61,124 nt of DNA from Anaeromyxobacter terrae (GTDB lineage: Bacteria > Myxococcota > Myxococcia > Myxococcales > Anaeromyxobacteraceae), in the NCBI RefSeq assembly GCF_022690685.1, contig NZ_JALCYY010000006.1, forward strand, positions 1-61,124, written 5' to 3'. Shown here in pieces: positions 23,983-32,512 of this stretch. Each line of letters starts with the position of its first letter. Position 1 is the stretch's first letter. Both the position numbers and the translations under genes were made by a program. The notes below the pieces were generated by a model. That model worked only from the letters and a program-made list of their open reading frames with translations, was not told the DNA's origin and did not search any database.

Positions 23983-26900
23983 ATGGAGACGACCGAGCCA
24001 CGGCGCTGGGCGTCGCTCGCGGAGGTGCTGTGCAGGGAGCTGACGCACGTCCGACGGTGGGACGACGTCCCGCGGCCGCCGCCGGAGACGGCGGTCGAGC
24101 CGAGCGCGCTGCGGGCCGTCCATGCCTGCATCGCACGGCACGCCAGGAAGCCGGGCGAGAAGCTCTCCGCGCTCTGCCTGTCGGGCGGAGGCATCCGCAG
24201 CGCGACCTTCAACCTCGGCGTGCTGCAGGCGCTCGCGCGCGCGGACGTGCTGCATCGGTTCGACTACCTGTCGACGGTCTCGGGCGGAGGGTACGTCGGG
24301 GCCTGGCTCCAGTCGTGGATCGCGCGAGAGCGCGAGGAGGCGCAGAAGCCTGCCCTCCAGAGCTCCGGGGACGTCCCGCGCCCGCCGGATGACGGCCCGC
24401 CGCCCCGGGGACGTGAGCCGACCGAGGCGCAGCGCCTCCGCGCCGAGGGAACGGATCCGCTCCGGATCGTCATGACCCTCCTCCGCCGCCCGGGGCGTAC
24501 GCCCGGGGAGACGGAGCAGGGCAAGGGCGCCGTCGACGATCCGATCGCACCCGAGCCCGAGCCGATCGACCGGCTCCGCGAGTTCAGCAACTACCTGACG
24601 CCGCGCACCGGGCCGTGGTCGGCCGACTCCTGGACCGTGGTCGCCATCGTGCTGCGCAACCTGCTCCTCAACTGGCTCGTGATCGTCCCGGTGATCGCCG
24701 CGGCGGTCATGGTGCCCCAGGTCGCGTATCTCCTGACCGTGCGCTACGCCCTCTCCGCGAACGCCCGCTGGGCGCTCGCCCTCTCCGGCACGGCGCTCGC
24801 GTTCGGCTTCCTCTCGAGCGTCATCGACCACTGGCTCAGGGCCGAGCCGCGCCCCGGGCGGCTCCCCGAGGACCCGCTCGCGCGACGAGTCGAGCGCCGC
24901 CAGCGGCGGCGGTGGCGCGGCTGGCTCTCCTCCGCCTCGCTCGTCCTGCTCGTCTCCGCGGCCACGCTGTTCGCCCTGGCGACCACCTGGGCCGAGTATC
25001 CGTGGCAGCTCCTGCACGGGCTCGGGGCGGCCCACCAGGATCCCGGGCTCTGGGCGCGCTCGTGGCGCCTCGCGATCTGGACCGTCGGGGTCCCGCTGGG
25101 CGCGGCGGTCGTGGCGATGCTGGGCCGCAAGGCCGCAGGGAAGGCCGTCTCCGCGCGGCGCGCGATCGCCGGGGAGGTCTTCGCGATCTCGCTGTCGGGG
25201 TTCGCCGCCGCCGTGGCGCTCGGATGGCTCATGGGCAATCCGTCGCGCGAGCTCCTGAGCAGGCCGCCGCTCTTCACGGTCCTGGCGCTCCCGCTCCTGC
25301 TGCTCGTCTACGTCATGGCGCGCGCGCTCTTCACCGCGCTCGAGGGCCCGTTCCTCTCCGCGGCTCCGGGCCGGCCGGCGCCCGGCGACGCCGATCGCGA
25401 GTGGTGGGCGCGCGTCACGGGCCGCGTGCTGCGGGTCGCCGCCGCGTGGGCGGCGGTGAGCACCCTCGTGCTGCTCGGGACGTGGCTGGTCGGCGCGGGG
25501 GTCGAGGGGGCGTACCAGCAGCTCCACGTGCGCCTCACGGGCGCCGCCGCGGCCTTCACGACGCTGGCCGGGCTCGCCACCGGGCTCCTCGGGAAGAGCG
25601 CCGAGACGCCCTCGGGGCGCGCGGGGCCGAGCACGTCCCCCTGGAAGGCCTTCGCGCTGAGGGTCGCCGCGCCGGCCACCGTGGCGGCCCTCATCGTGCT
25701 GCTCGCCGCCGGGACCGCATGGCTGGCGCACGGCCTCGCGGGGGACCCGCCGTGCTTCCTGAGCGTGCGCATGGACGGAGCGTGCTGGGCCGAGGCCGTC
25801 GGCTCCCGGACGATGGTGCTCATGTTCCTGGAGGGGCTGGGCCTCGTCGCGATCGCCGCCGTCGCCGGAGCCTTCGTGAACGTGAACCGGTTCTCGCTCC
25901 ATGCGATGTACCGGAGCCGGCTCGTGCGGGCGTACCTGGGCGCCTCGAACCTGGATCGCCGGCCGAACCCCACCACCGGCTTCGACGAGGACGACGAGCG
26001 GCTTCCGCTGGCGAGCCTGAGGCCCAACCCCGGGGAGCGCGCGCAGCTCTTCCCCATCGTGAACGTCACGCTCAACCTGGTGGCCGGTGAGCGACTCGCG
26101 TGGCAGGAGCGGCGCGCCGAGTCCTTCTCGATGACCCCGCTCTTCTGCGGCAACTTCCACGAGGGCTACCGTCCGACGGAGGACTACGGGGGCCCCAGCG
26201 GCGAGGGCGTGTCGCTCGCGACCGCGATGGCGATCTCGGGCGCCGCCGCGAACCCGAACATGGGCTACGTCTCGACGCCGGCCCTGACGTTCCTCATGGC
26301 GCTCCTCAACGCGCGTCTCGGGGTGTGGCTGCCGAACACGAACGAGAACGGAGGCGAGGACGTGGCCCGCACCGGCCCGCGCCACGCGACCTACCACCTC
26401 GTCAAGGAGATGCTCGGCCTCACGACGCGCTATGCGCCGTTCGTGAACCTCTCCGATGGCGGGCACTTCGACAACCTCGGCCTCTACGAGGTCGTGCTCC
26501 GCCGCTGCCGGTTCGTGGTGGTGAGCGACGCGGGCTGCGATCCCCGCCACGGCTTCAGCGACCTCGGGAACGCGCTGCGCAAGATCCGGATCGACTTCGG
26601 CATCCCCATCGAGTTCGAGCGGGAGATCGAGATCCGGCAGCGCGCGGGGCGGCCTCACCCCGGCCTGTACTGCGCCATCGCGCGGATCGGCTACGACGTC
26701 CCGGACGGCCCGGATGCGCTCCCGGGCACGCTCGTCTACGTCAAGCCGACCGTGCAGGACACGCCGAAGGCCTCGATCCCTTACGACGTGCGCGCCTACG
26801 CGAACGCCTGCAGGGCGTTCCCTCACGAGTCCACCGTCGACCAGTGGTTCTCCGAGTCGCAGTTCGAGAGCTACCGGGCGCTCGGCGCACACCTCGTCGA

Positions 26901-27111
26901 GGCGATGCTCGGGACGAGGCCGCTCCAGTCGCTCGCCGAGCTCGAGCACTCGCTGCGGTCGTACGCCAGGCAAGGCGAGCCGCTCGACGACACCGTCCGG
27001 GCGCTGTTCGGCCCGACGTTCGCGCCAGCCGCGGCGTGCTGCGCCGCGCCGGAGGCACGGGCGACGGGAGCCGCTCCGGACCTGCGCTCCGTGTCCGCCC
27101 CCGGAGCGTGA
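23983..27111 (+). CDS. Large membrane-embedded patatin-like phospholipase
   Basis: A 1042-residue protein. The patatin domain begins near residue 60 with the oxyanion loop SGGGIRSATFNLG (68-80), then STVSGGGYVGAW with nucleophile Ser100. It is interrupted by a long membrane region with several transmembrane helices (about residues 220-640, for example WLVIVPVIAAAVMVPQVAYL, FTVLALPLLLLVYVMARALF, and TVAALIVLLAAGTAWLAHGL). The patatin half resumes, and the catalytic Asp lies in LSDGGHFDNLGLYE (near residue 825). The Ser-Asp dyad is complete, so acyl-hydrolase activity is expected, at the membrane. Split patatins of this size are known in myxobacteria and other bacteria, but the substrate is unknown. 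A GGAGG box lies 5 nt before the ATG. Confidence 0.85.
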   Translation: METTEPRRWASLAEVLCRELTHVRRWDDVPRPPPETAVEPSALRAVHACIARHARKPGEKLSALCLSGGGIRSATFNLGVLQALARADVLHRFDYLSTVSGGGYVGAWLQSWIAREREEAQKPALQSSGDVPRPPDDGPPPRGREPTEAQRLRAEGTDPLRIVMTLLRRPGRTPGETEQGKGAVDDPIAPEPEPIDRLREFSNYLTPRTGPWSADSWTVVAIVLRNLLLNWLVIVPVIAAAVMVPQVAYLLTVRYALSANARWALALSGTALAFGFLSSVIDHWLRAEPRPGRLPEDPLARRVERRQRRRWRGWLSSASLVLLVSAATLFALATTWAEYPWQLLHGLGAAHQDPGLWARSWRLAIWTVGVPLGAAVVAMLGRKAAGKAVSARRAIAGEVFAISLSGFAAAVALGWLMGNPSRELLSRPPLFTVLALPLLLLVYVMARALFTALEGPFLSAAPGRPAPGDADREWWARVTGRVLRVAAAWAAVSTLVLLGTWLVGAGVEGAYQQLHVRLTGAAAAFTTLAGLATGLLGKSAETPSGRAGPSTSPWKAFALRVAAPATVAALIVLLAAGTAWLAHGLAGDPPCFLSVRMDGACWAEAVGSRTMVLMFLEGLGLVAIAAVAGAFVNVNRFSLHAMYRSRLVRAYLGASNLDRRPNPTTGFDEDDERLPLASLRPNPGERAQLFPIVNVTLNLVAGERLAWQERRAESFSMTPLFCGNFHEGYRPTEDYGGPSGEGVSLATAMAISGAAANPNMGYVSTPALTFLMALLNARLGVWLPNTNENGGEDVARTGPRHATYHLVKEMLGLTTRYAPFVNLSDGGHFDNLGLYEVVLRRCRFVVVSDAGCDPRHGFSDLGNALRKIRIDFGIPIEFEREIEIRQRAGRPHPGLYCAIARIGYDVPDGPDALPGTLVYVKPTVQDTPKASIPYDVRAYANACRAFPHESTVDQWFSESQFESYRALGAHLVEAMLGTRPLQSLAELEHSLRSYARQGEPLDDTVRALFGPTFAPAAACCAAPEARATGAAPDLRSVSAPGA

Positions 27112-27135
27112 CGGCGCCCCTCGCGCTTCGCTGCG

Positions 27136-27158
27136 CCGCCGGCGCCTGAGGCCGGCGG
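27136..27158 (+). terminator. GC-rich hairpin after the patatin gene
   Basis: CCGCCGGC and GCCGGCGG form an 8-bp stem around GCCTGAG, 24 nt after the stop codon. No T-run follows, so it is a terminator-like hairpin rather than a textbook intrinsic terminator. Confidence 0.4.
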
Positions 27159-27373
27159 GAGCGAGCTCGCCGGCCGCAACGATGGCGTCGCGCACCGAGA
27201 TGGCGTTGCGGGACCAACGCCTCGTCGGTGTCCCATGGCGTGTCGCTCGAAAATCCCACAGGTTATCGCCACCTGCAGGCTGGCCGGATCCTTGCTGTCC
27301 TCGGCCGCGATCCGGGCACCGCCAGCCGGCGCCGGCGATCGCCCGACCTTCCTTTCCCTCCACGGGAGCGACG

Positions 27374-28324
27374 ATGAGCCTGACCTGGCGCGAGCTGCTG
27401 ATGACCGACCACGAGACCACCGAGCGCGTCTTCTCCGCGGCCGAGAAGGCCCTCGGGGCGGCGGAAGGCCCGTCGCCGGGGCTGGTCGCCAACCTGCGCG
27501 AGTATCTGGTCGGCTATGTCGATCGCTGCCACAACCAGAAGGAGGAGCGGACCGTGTTCCCGCTCCTCCAGCGCGCCGGCATGCCGGTCGAGGGCGGCCC
27601 GCTCGCGGTGATGCTGGCGGAGCATGGCCGGGCGAAGGCGCTCGTGGAGCGGCTCGACGTCGCCGCCGCGGCCTACGTGGCCGGCGACCGGGCGCGGCTC
27701 GACGAGCTGCGCGAGGTCCTCGGAGAGTACGCGGCGCTCTGCAAGGATCACTTCTGGAAGGAGAACGACATCCTCTACCCGCTGGCTGCGCGCATGCTGG
27801 ACGAGGAGACGCAGGCCGGCATCGTCGGGGCCATCGAGGCGGTGGAGGCCGGGATCGGGCCCGACACGCGCCGGCGCTACTACCGGATCGCCGACGAGAT
27901 CGTGCGCGCCGTCGAGCTCGAGGACCTGTCGTACGGCCTCGACCGCGAGGTGCTCGCCGCGGTCCTCAACTCGCTGCCCGTCGAGCTGTCGTTCATCGAT
28001 CAGGAGGACCGGGTCCGCTACTTCAGCCACGAGCGGGGCGAGAAGATCTTCCCGCGCAGCCGCGGCGCGATCGGGACGAACGTCCGCAACTGCCATCCGC
28101 AGAAGAGCGTGCACCTCGTGGAGCGGATCCTGTCCGACTTCAAGGCCGGCCGCCGTGAGGTGGCCGAGTTCTGGATCGACATGGGGCCGCGCAAGATCCA
28201 CATCCGCTACTGGCCGGTGCGCGACGACGCGGGCCGCTACCTGGGCTGCCTCGAGACGGTGCAGGACGTCTCCGGCATCCAGCGGCTCACCGGGCAGCGG
28301 CGATTGCTCGAGGAGGCGGCCTGA
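27374..28324 (+). CDS. Hemerythrin-like/PAS (DUF438-type) sensor protein
   Basis: A 316-residue soluble protein. The N-terminal half is an HHE (hemerythrin) domain with ligands His and Glu in TDHETTERVF, CHNQKEERTVFP, EHGRAKAL and KDHFWKENDILYP. The C-terminal half (from about residue 190) is a PAS domain of the DUF438 type (VLNSLPVELSFIDQEDRVRYFS, then NCHPQKSVHLVERIL and IRYWPVRDDAGRYLGCLETVQD). The HHE domain binds a di-iron centre that senses O2 or NO, and the PAS reads it out. No kinase or output domain is present, so it may deliver oxygen or nitric oxide sensing to a partner. GGGAG lies 6 nt before the ATG. Confidence 0.85.
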   Translation: MSLTWRELLMTDHETTERVFSAAEKALGAAEGPSPGLVANLREYLVGYVDRCHNQKEERTVFPLLQRAGMPVEGGPLAVMLAEHGRAKALVERLDVAAAAYVAGDRARLDELREVLGEYAALCKDHFWKENDILYPLAARMLDEETQAGIVGAIEAVEAGIGPDTRRRYYRIADEIVRAVELEDLSYGLDREVLAAVLNSLPVELSFIDQEDRVRYFSHERGEKIFPRSRGAIGTNVRNCHPQKSVHLVERILSDFKAGRREVAEFWIDMGPRKIHIRYWPVRDDAGRYLGCLETVQDVSGIQRLTGQRRLLEEAA

Positions 28325-28355
28325 GGCGGCGCGCCGGAGCCGCCGCGAGGGTGGC

Positions 28356-28371
28356 GCAACCTCGGGGTTGC
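28356..28371. promoter_or_regulatory. Operator 1 (GCAACC-N4-GGTTGC) of the SRPBCC-ArsR operon
   Basis: Perfect inverted repeat GCAACC-TCGG-GGTTGC. Its right half overlaps the likely -35 element TTGCAT. A second copy lies 42 bp further on (centre to centre), four helical turns away, on the same face of the DNA. It is probably bound by the ArsR-type repressor encoded by the second gene of the operon. Confidence 0.75.
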
Positions 28372-28396
28372 ATCGCGCCGAGCCCGTGGCTAGATA
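28368..28396 (+). promoter_or_regulatory. Sigma-70-type promoter of the SRPBCC-ArsR operon
   Basis: TTGCAT at 28368-28373 and TAGATA at 28391-28396 are separated by 17 nt, the optimal spacing. The predicted start of transcription lies about 28403, inside operator 2. Both flanking operators can thus block RNA polymerase. Confidence 0.7.
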
Positions 28397-28397
28397 C

Positions 28398-28413
28398 GCA
28401 ACCGGGAGGTTGC
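28398..28413. promoter_or_regulatory. Operator 2 (GCAACC-N4-GGTTGC) of the SRPBCC-ArsR operon
   Basis: Perfect inverted repeat GCAACC-GGGA-GGTTGC, directly after the -10 box and just before the ATG of the SRPBCC gene. It also overlaps the ribosome-binding GGGAGG. Its arms are identical to those of operator 1. Confidence 0.75.
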
Positions 28414-28415
28414 AC

Positions 28416-28877
28416 ATGGCCACGACGAGCACCGATCGCATCGAGAAGCAGATCGTCCTGCGGGCGCCCCGCGCGCGGGTCTGGCGAGCGCTCACCGACC
28501 TGCGGGAGTTCGGCAGCTGGTTCGGGGTGAAGATGGAGACCGGCTTCGCGCCTGGAGCGGTGGCGCGCGGGCGGATCACCTACCCCGGGTACGAGCACCT
28601 CGTCTTCGAGGCGACCGTGGAGCGGATGGAGCCGGAGCGGCTCCTGGCCTGGCGCTGGCACCCGGCGCCGCTCGACGCGGCCGCGGACTACTCGAAGGAG
28701 CCCACCACGCTCGTGACCCTCACGCTCGAGGAGACGCCGGAGGGGACCCGGCTCACCGTGGTCGAGTCCGGGTTCGACCAGCTCCCGCTCGAGCGCCGCG
28801 CCGAGGCCTTCCGGATGAACGAGGGCGGCTGGGCCGAGCAGATGCGGAACGTCGAACGCCATGTCTCCGGGGCATAG
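28416..28877 (+). CDS. SRPBCC-family (AHSA1-like) protein
   Basis: A 153-residue single-domain START/Bet-v-1-like protein of the AHSA1 group: IEKQIVLRAPRARVWRALTD at the start, then REFGSWFGVKM, ITYPGYEHLVFEATVERM, LLAWRWHP, and the C-terminal helix EAFRMNEGGWAEQMRNVERH. Such proteins bind hydrophobic ligands. It is the first gene of an operon with an ArsR-family regulator whose start overlaps its last 17 nt, a common pair. The ligand is unknown; the pair probably forms a small-molecule response unit. Confidence 0.88.
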   Translation: MATTSTDRIEKQIVLRAPRARVWRALTDLREFGSWFGVKMETGFAPGAVARGRITYPGYEHLVFEATVERMEPERLLAWRWHPAPLDAAADYSKEPTTLVTLTLEETPEGTRLTVVESGFDQLPLERRAEAFRMNEGGWAEQMRNVERHVSGA

Positions 28878-29226
28878 CGCCGCCGGGCGCGGCGCTGGCC
28901 GCGCTGCCGGCGCCGCGCCCATGTTCGCCGCGCTCGGAGACGAGACCCGGCTCGCGCTCGTGGCGCGACTCTGCGCGGCCGGGCCGCTCTCCACCGCGCG
29001 CCTCGCGCAGGGCGCGGCCATCTCGCGCCAGGCCATCGCGAAGCACCTCGACGTGCTCGCCGGCGCGGGCCTCGTGCGGCGCGGCGCGGGTGGCCCGGGC
29101 CGCGAGCGGCGCTGGGAGATCGAGCCGCGCCGGCTCGACGAGGCGCGCCGCGCGCTCGAGCAGATCTCCCGGCGCTGGGACGAGGCGCTCGAGCGCCTCC
29201 GGAAGGCAGTGGAGGAGGAACCCTGA
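28861..29226 (+). CDS. ArsR-family transcriptional regulator
   Basis: A 121-residue winged helix-turn-helix regulator. The core is MFAALGDETRLALVARL, the recognition region is AAISRQAIAKHLDVLAGAGLVRR, and the wing is PGRERRWEIE. No metal-binding cysteine pair is present, so it is not a classic arsenic sensor and probably responds to an organic ligand or acts as a simple repressor. It overlaps the SRPBCC gene by 17 nt, is in a different frame, and is most likely autoregulated via the two GCAACC-N4-GGTTGC operators. The N-terminal 20 residues are Gly/Ala-rich and may be partly an artefact of the chosen start; the Met of MFAALGDE at 28921 is an alternative. Confidence 0.85.
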   Translation: MSPGHSAAGRGAGRAAGAAPMFAALGDETRLALVARLCAAGPLSTARLAQGAAISRQAIAKHLDVLAGAGLVRRGAGGPGRERRWEIEPRRLDEARRALEQISRRWDEALERLRKAVEEEP

Positions 29227-29302
29227 CCATCCACCGATCGCAGGGGGGGCCTCGGGCTCGATCCGCTTTGACACCCGACGAAAGCCGTCTACGGTGTCCG
29301 CC

Positions 29303-30658
29303 ATGGCGGAGAGGAATCGGCGCAGGGTACCGGACGAGATCTCGGCCGACGCCGTCCACGTGGTGCCCGGCGGCGCCGAGTGGCACGACCCACGGCAGCC
29401 CGCGCCCGAAGCCACGCTCCGCATCGCGAATGCGTCCGGGGAACCCGCCAACGCACCCGCAGCGCGACGGCGGGCGCATCGCCTCGCCCTGGTCGCGGTC
29501 ATCGTGGTCGCGGCCACGATGCGGATCGCGTGGAACGACGTCACGAGGTTCTCGCCCGCCGACGAGACGCATTACCTCGAGACCGCGCGGGCGCTCGCCC
29601 CGTCCGTCCTCGCGAGGTACCCCGTGCTCGCGGCCGAGTATCTGTCCCACCCCACGGCGTGGAAGTTCCCGAGCTTCCTCCGCTGGGGGTGGTACGGGAT
29701 CGGCGCGGTGGTCTGCAAGGCTCAGCCGGACTGCTCGCACCGCAGCCTGGCCTGGATCTCCACGCTGGCGGGGATCCTCGTCGTCCTGCTCGCCTACGCG
29801 GTAGGTCGCGCTCGCCTCGGCGAGCGCGCGGCCCTGCTCGGCGCCGCGTTCGTCGCCGCGTCGCCGCTTCAGCTCGGGCTCGGCCGCCGCGCGCTGCAGG
29901 ACGAGCTCGTGTGCGCGACGGTCCTGGCCGCCCTCTGGACCGCCCTTCGCGTGCTGGACGCGCCGAACGGCGCGCGCGCGTGGGGGCGCTACGCGGCGGC
30001 CATCTCGGCCGCTTCGCTCGCGTTCGCGGTGAAGGAGACCTTCGTCCTCTACGCGCCCGCGTTCATCGCGCTGTGGCTGTTCACGCGCGCGCGCCGCGGC
30101 GGGGGCAGGCCGCTCGACGCCGCGCTCCTGCTCGTCCCACCGCTCGTCTACTACGGTGGCTATTGCCTGCTGACGCACTCCGGGACGCAGTTCTTCGAGA
30201 TGGCCCGCGTCGCCGTCTCGTCGCTCGGCTCCGAGTACGCGCGCCAGTACCAGTCCGGACCGCCTCACCGGTATCTCGTCGATCTGCTCGTCCTCTCGCC
30301 GGTGCCCGTGCTGCTCGCGATCGGCGCCGGCGCGTCGATCGTCTCCTCGCGGGTCCAGGCGGTGAGCGGCCCTCGCCAGCTCGCGGCGTTCGCCGCGCTC
30401 GCGCTCGCGTCGTTCGCGCTCGTGTCGAAGAGCGTTCGCTTCGTCGCGGCGCCGGACGCGCTCGTCTCGCTCCTGGCTGCGTGGTTCGTCATCTCGCTCG
30501 CGGAGCGCTCGCGGACGCCGCTCCGGCTGATCGCCGCGGCCGGGATGATCGTCGTGGCCTCGAACCTGTGGATCTTCGACCGGGTGTTCCTGCAGGGGCA
30601 GGTCGGCGACCCGACCACCTACGAGGTCCTCCGCGCGCTCGAGGCGATCCCGCGCTGA
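29303..30658 (+). CDS. GT-C type membrane glycosyltransferase (PMT/ArnT-like)
   Basis: A 451-residue polytopic membrane protein with about nine to eleven helices (for example LALVAVIVVAATMRIA, ILVVLLAYAVGRARLG, LLLVPPLVYYGGYCLL). The first periplasmic loop has RFSPADETHYLETARAL, where Asp-Glu corresponds to the catalytic acid of GT-C transferases such as ArnT and PMT. A second loop has GRRALQDELVCATVLAAL, a typical DE block. It should transfer a sugar from a polyprenyl-phosphate donor to a lipid or protein acceptor in the periplasm; donor and acceptor are unknown. A 70-residue soluble basic extension precedes the first helix. No strong ribosome binding site precedes the ATG. Confidence 0.75.
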   Translation: MAERNRRRVPDEISADAVHVVPGGAEWHDPRQPAPEATLRIANASGEPANAPAARRRAHRLALVAVIVVAATMRIAWNDVTRFSPADETHYLETARALAPSVLARYPVLAAEYLSHPTAWKFPSFLRWGWYGIGAVVCKAQPDCSHRSLAWISTLAGILVVLLAYAVGRARLGERAALLGAAFVAASPLQLGLGRRALQDELVCATVLAALWTALRVLDAPNGARAWGRYAAAISAASLAFAVKETFVLYAPAFIALWLFTRARRGGGRPLDAALLLVPPLVYYGGYCLLTHSGTQFFEMARVAVSSLGSEYARQYQSGPPHRYLVDLLVLSPVPVLLAIGAGASIVSSRVQAVSGPRQLAAFAALALASFALVSKSVRFVAAPDALVSLLAAWFVISLAERSRTPLRLIAAAGMIVVASNLWIFDRVFLQGQVGDPTTYEVLRALEAIPR

Positions 30659-30820
30659 GCTGCGGGCGCGTGCGCGGCGGCCGAGCCGGCGACGCGCCCA
30701 CCGCTGGTCGGCAGACGCACGAGACGCGCGGTCGACCGCCCGACCGCGGGCAGGCGCGCGCGGTCACTCGCGTCGATCCTGCTCTGGCTCCTTCGATATG
30801 AGAGCGGAGGAGGAACGCGC

Positions 30821-31198
30821 ATGTTCAGGAGCACGAAAGCATTCTCGGGGTTCTCGGTGGACGACGTGCCGAAGGCGAAGGAGTTCTACGGCCGATTGCT
30901 CGGGCTGGAGGTCTCCGAGGCCAACGGCCTGCTCTGGCTGCACATCGGCGGCGGCGGCAAGGTGCTGCTGTATCCCAAGCCCAACCATGTCCCCGCGACG
31001 TTCACCGTCCTCAACTTCCCGGTCGCCGACGTCGATCGGGCCGTGGACGAGCTGACGCGAGCCGGCGTCCGGTTCGAGCGTTACGAGGAGGAGTCCCTCC
31101 GGACGGACGAGAAGGGCATCTTCCGCGGCGGTGGCCCGCTCATCGCGTGGTTCAGGGATCCCGCTGGCAACATCCTCTCGGTGATCGACGAGCGGTGA
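30821..31198 (+). CDS. VOC-family (glyoxalase/bleomycin resistance-like) protein
   Basis: A 125-residue protein with the VOC fold: [58 protein letters not shown] and the metal-ligand region [14 protein letters not shown]. Only part of the typical metal-binding triad can be read, so it may bind a ligand without metal. A GGAGGAA box precedes the ATG. Substrate unknown. Confidence 0.85.
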   Translation: MFRSTKAFSGFSVDDVPKAKEFYGRLLGLEVSEANGLLWLHIGGGGKVLLYPKPNHVPATFTVLNFPVADVDRAVDELTRAGVRFERYEEESLRTDEKGIFRGGGPLIAWFRDPAGNILSVIDER

Positions 31199-31286
31199 GG
31201 CGCCGCGGCGGCGACGCGTGCGCGCCCGTGGAGGCGCGTGCGGAGCGCCGCCGCGCTCGCGCTCGGATCCTCCGCTGCTTCGAGCC

Positions 31287-32204
31287 TCAGTCGTGAGGCC
31301 GGACGCCGGGAACGAGCCCGGCCAGCTCCGCGTCCGGCCGGAAGAATCCGTACCGCCGGAGCTCGCGGACGCGGTCCGCGAGGTGAGGCTCCTTCCGCAG
31401 GATCGCCCCGAGGCGCGCCGGCGCTGGCCGCGGCGTCGGAGCGAGCGCGTCGCGGACGTACGCACGGACGTTCACCTGCGCGAAGACCTCGCCGCCCGAG
31501 GCGGACATGGCGAGGGCGGCGAGCGAACCGGGGGCGAGGAGCGCCGCCATGCGATCGCGCGAGTAGGTCTGGACCATCACGAGCGGCAACCGCAGGACGG
31601 GGATCCGCTTCAGGTATCCGAGGAGGAGCTCGCTCCACCAGCTCGCGTGGCCGAGCATGATCCGGCCCAGCTCGTGGCCGATCACGAACTCGAAGACGTC
31701 CCGGCGCGCGCCGATGTCGCCGACTCCGTCGAAGAGCTTCTCGCCGAGGACGATGGCCCGGGTCCCGCTTCGCAGCGCGAGCGCATCGGAGAGCCCCACG
31801 CTCGGAAGAGCCGAGACGTAGAGCGCCGGCACGGGGGTGCCGAGCGCCCGGCACTGCCGCTCCAGGATGGCGTGGAGCTCCGGCAGCTGATCCTGGCCGA
31901 GCCGGATCGAGTTCAGGTGGATCATCATCCACCGTCCGAGCCGCAAGAAGCCCATCGCCGGCACGATGAGGACCGCCACCACCGCGGCCCCGCGAACTCG
32001 CCGGACGAGCTGGGCGGCCTGCGGGTGCGCAGACAGCCAGTCCGGCGCGAGCAGGATCGCGGCGACCGCGGCCGCGACGAGGGCGAGGTTCGCCGCCGCG
32101 GAGAGCAGCAGGACCCGGCGCTCACGCGGATGCCGTACCTGCGACAGGTCGATGACCCGGCCCGGCAGGGCCACGGCACCCGCGGCGTCAACTCCGACCG
32201 GCAA
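31287..32204 (-). CDS. M48-like membrane protein with degenerate zinc site
   Basis: A 305-residue protein with two transmembrane helices (VLLLSAAANLALVAAAVAAI and GAAVVAVLIVPAMGFLRL) followed by an M48-type peptidase fold (LPELHAILERQCRALGTPVPALYVSA, then IVLGEKLFDG). The zinc motif reads H177-E-L-G-R181, so the second His of HExxH is Arg, and the downstream Glu ligand (usually E-Y-S-A-D) is replaced in TYSRDRMAALLAPG. Proteolysis is therefore unlikely. The substitution is also seen, as far as I recall, in a group of myxobacterial relatives, which would mean an established pseudo-peptidase lineage. The TTG start is chosen because AAGGAAGG lies 8 nt upstream; an internal GTG at 32174 is possible. 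Confidence 0.75.
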   Translation of the reverse strand: MPVGVDAAGAVALPGRVIDLSQVRHPRERRVLLLSAAANLALVAAAVAAILLAPDWLSAHPQAAQLVRRVRGAAVVAVLIVPAMGFLRLGRWMMIHLNSIRLGQDQLPELHAILERQCRALGTPVPALYVSALPSVGLSDALALRSGTRAIVLGEKLFDGVGDIGARRDVFEFVIGHELGRIMLGHASWWSELLLGYLKRIPVLRLPLVMVQTYSRDRMAALLAPGSLAALAMSASGGEVFAQVNVRAYVRDALAPTPRPAPARLGAILRKEPHLADRVRELRRYGFFRPDAELAGLVPGVRPHD

Positions 32205-32512
32205 TCGATGGCCTTCCTTCCGGCTTCACATCTTGCCCCCACGGTCGAGCACGATGCCTGGGAACTCAGGGCCCCGGCGACGCGCCTCCGTCGACCCGCA
32301 CTGCCGGACCCCGGTGACGTCCCTCGACGGGAGGTGACCGTGCCGCGCCGGCGCGCGAACGCGTCGGGCGAGCGCCTGGCGGCATCACCGCCCGCCCTGA
32401 GGACATCCGGGCGCCCGCGAGATTCGAGGCGTCGCCCGCGCCGATCCGTGCCTTGATGCTGATGACCGCAGCACGATCGCAAGATACCTGTCGACACGGA
32501 GGCGCGAAGAGC
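32205..32512. other. Divergent intergenic region
   Basis: 308 nt between the M48-like gene (minus) and the DHFR-like gene (plus). I see no conserved protein, hairpin or RNA motif. Promoters for both genes probably lie here. Confidence 0.35.

Noticed and set aside
23950-27492. A 1180-codon open frame opposite the patatin gene
   Set aside because: It is a mirror of the GC-rich patatin gene, has no family signature and is dominated by Arg, Gly, Pro and Ala.
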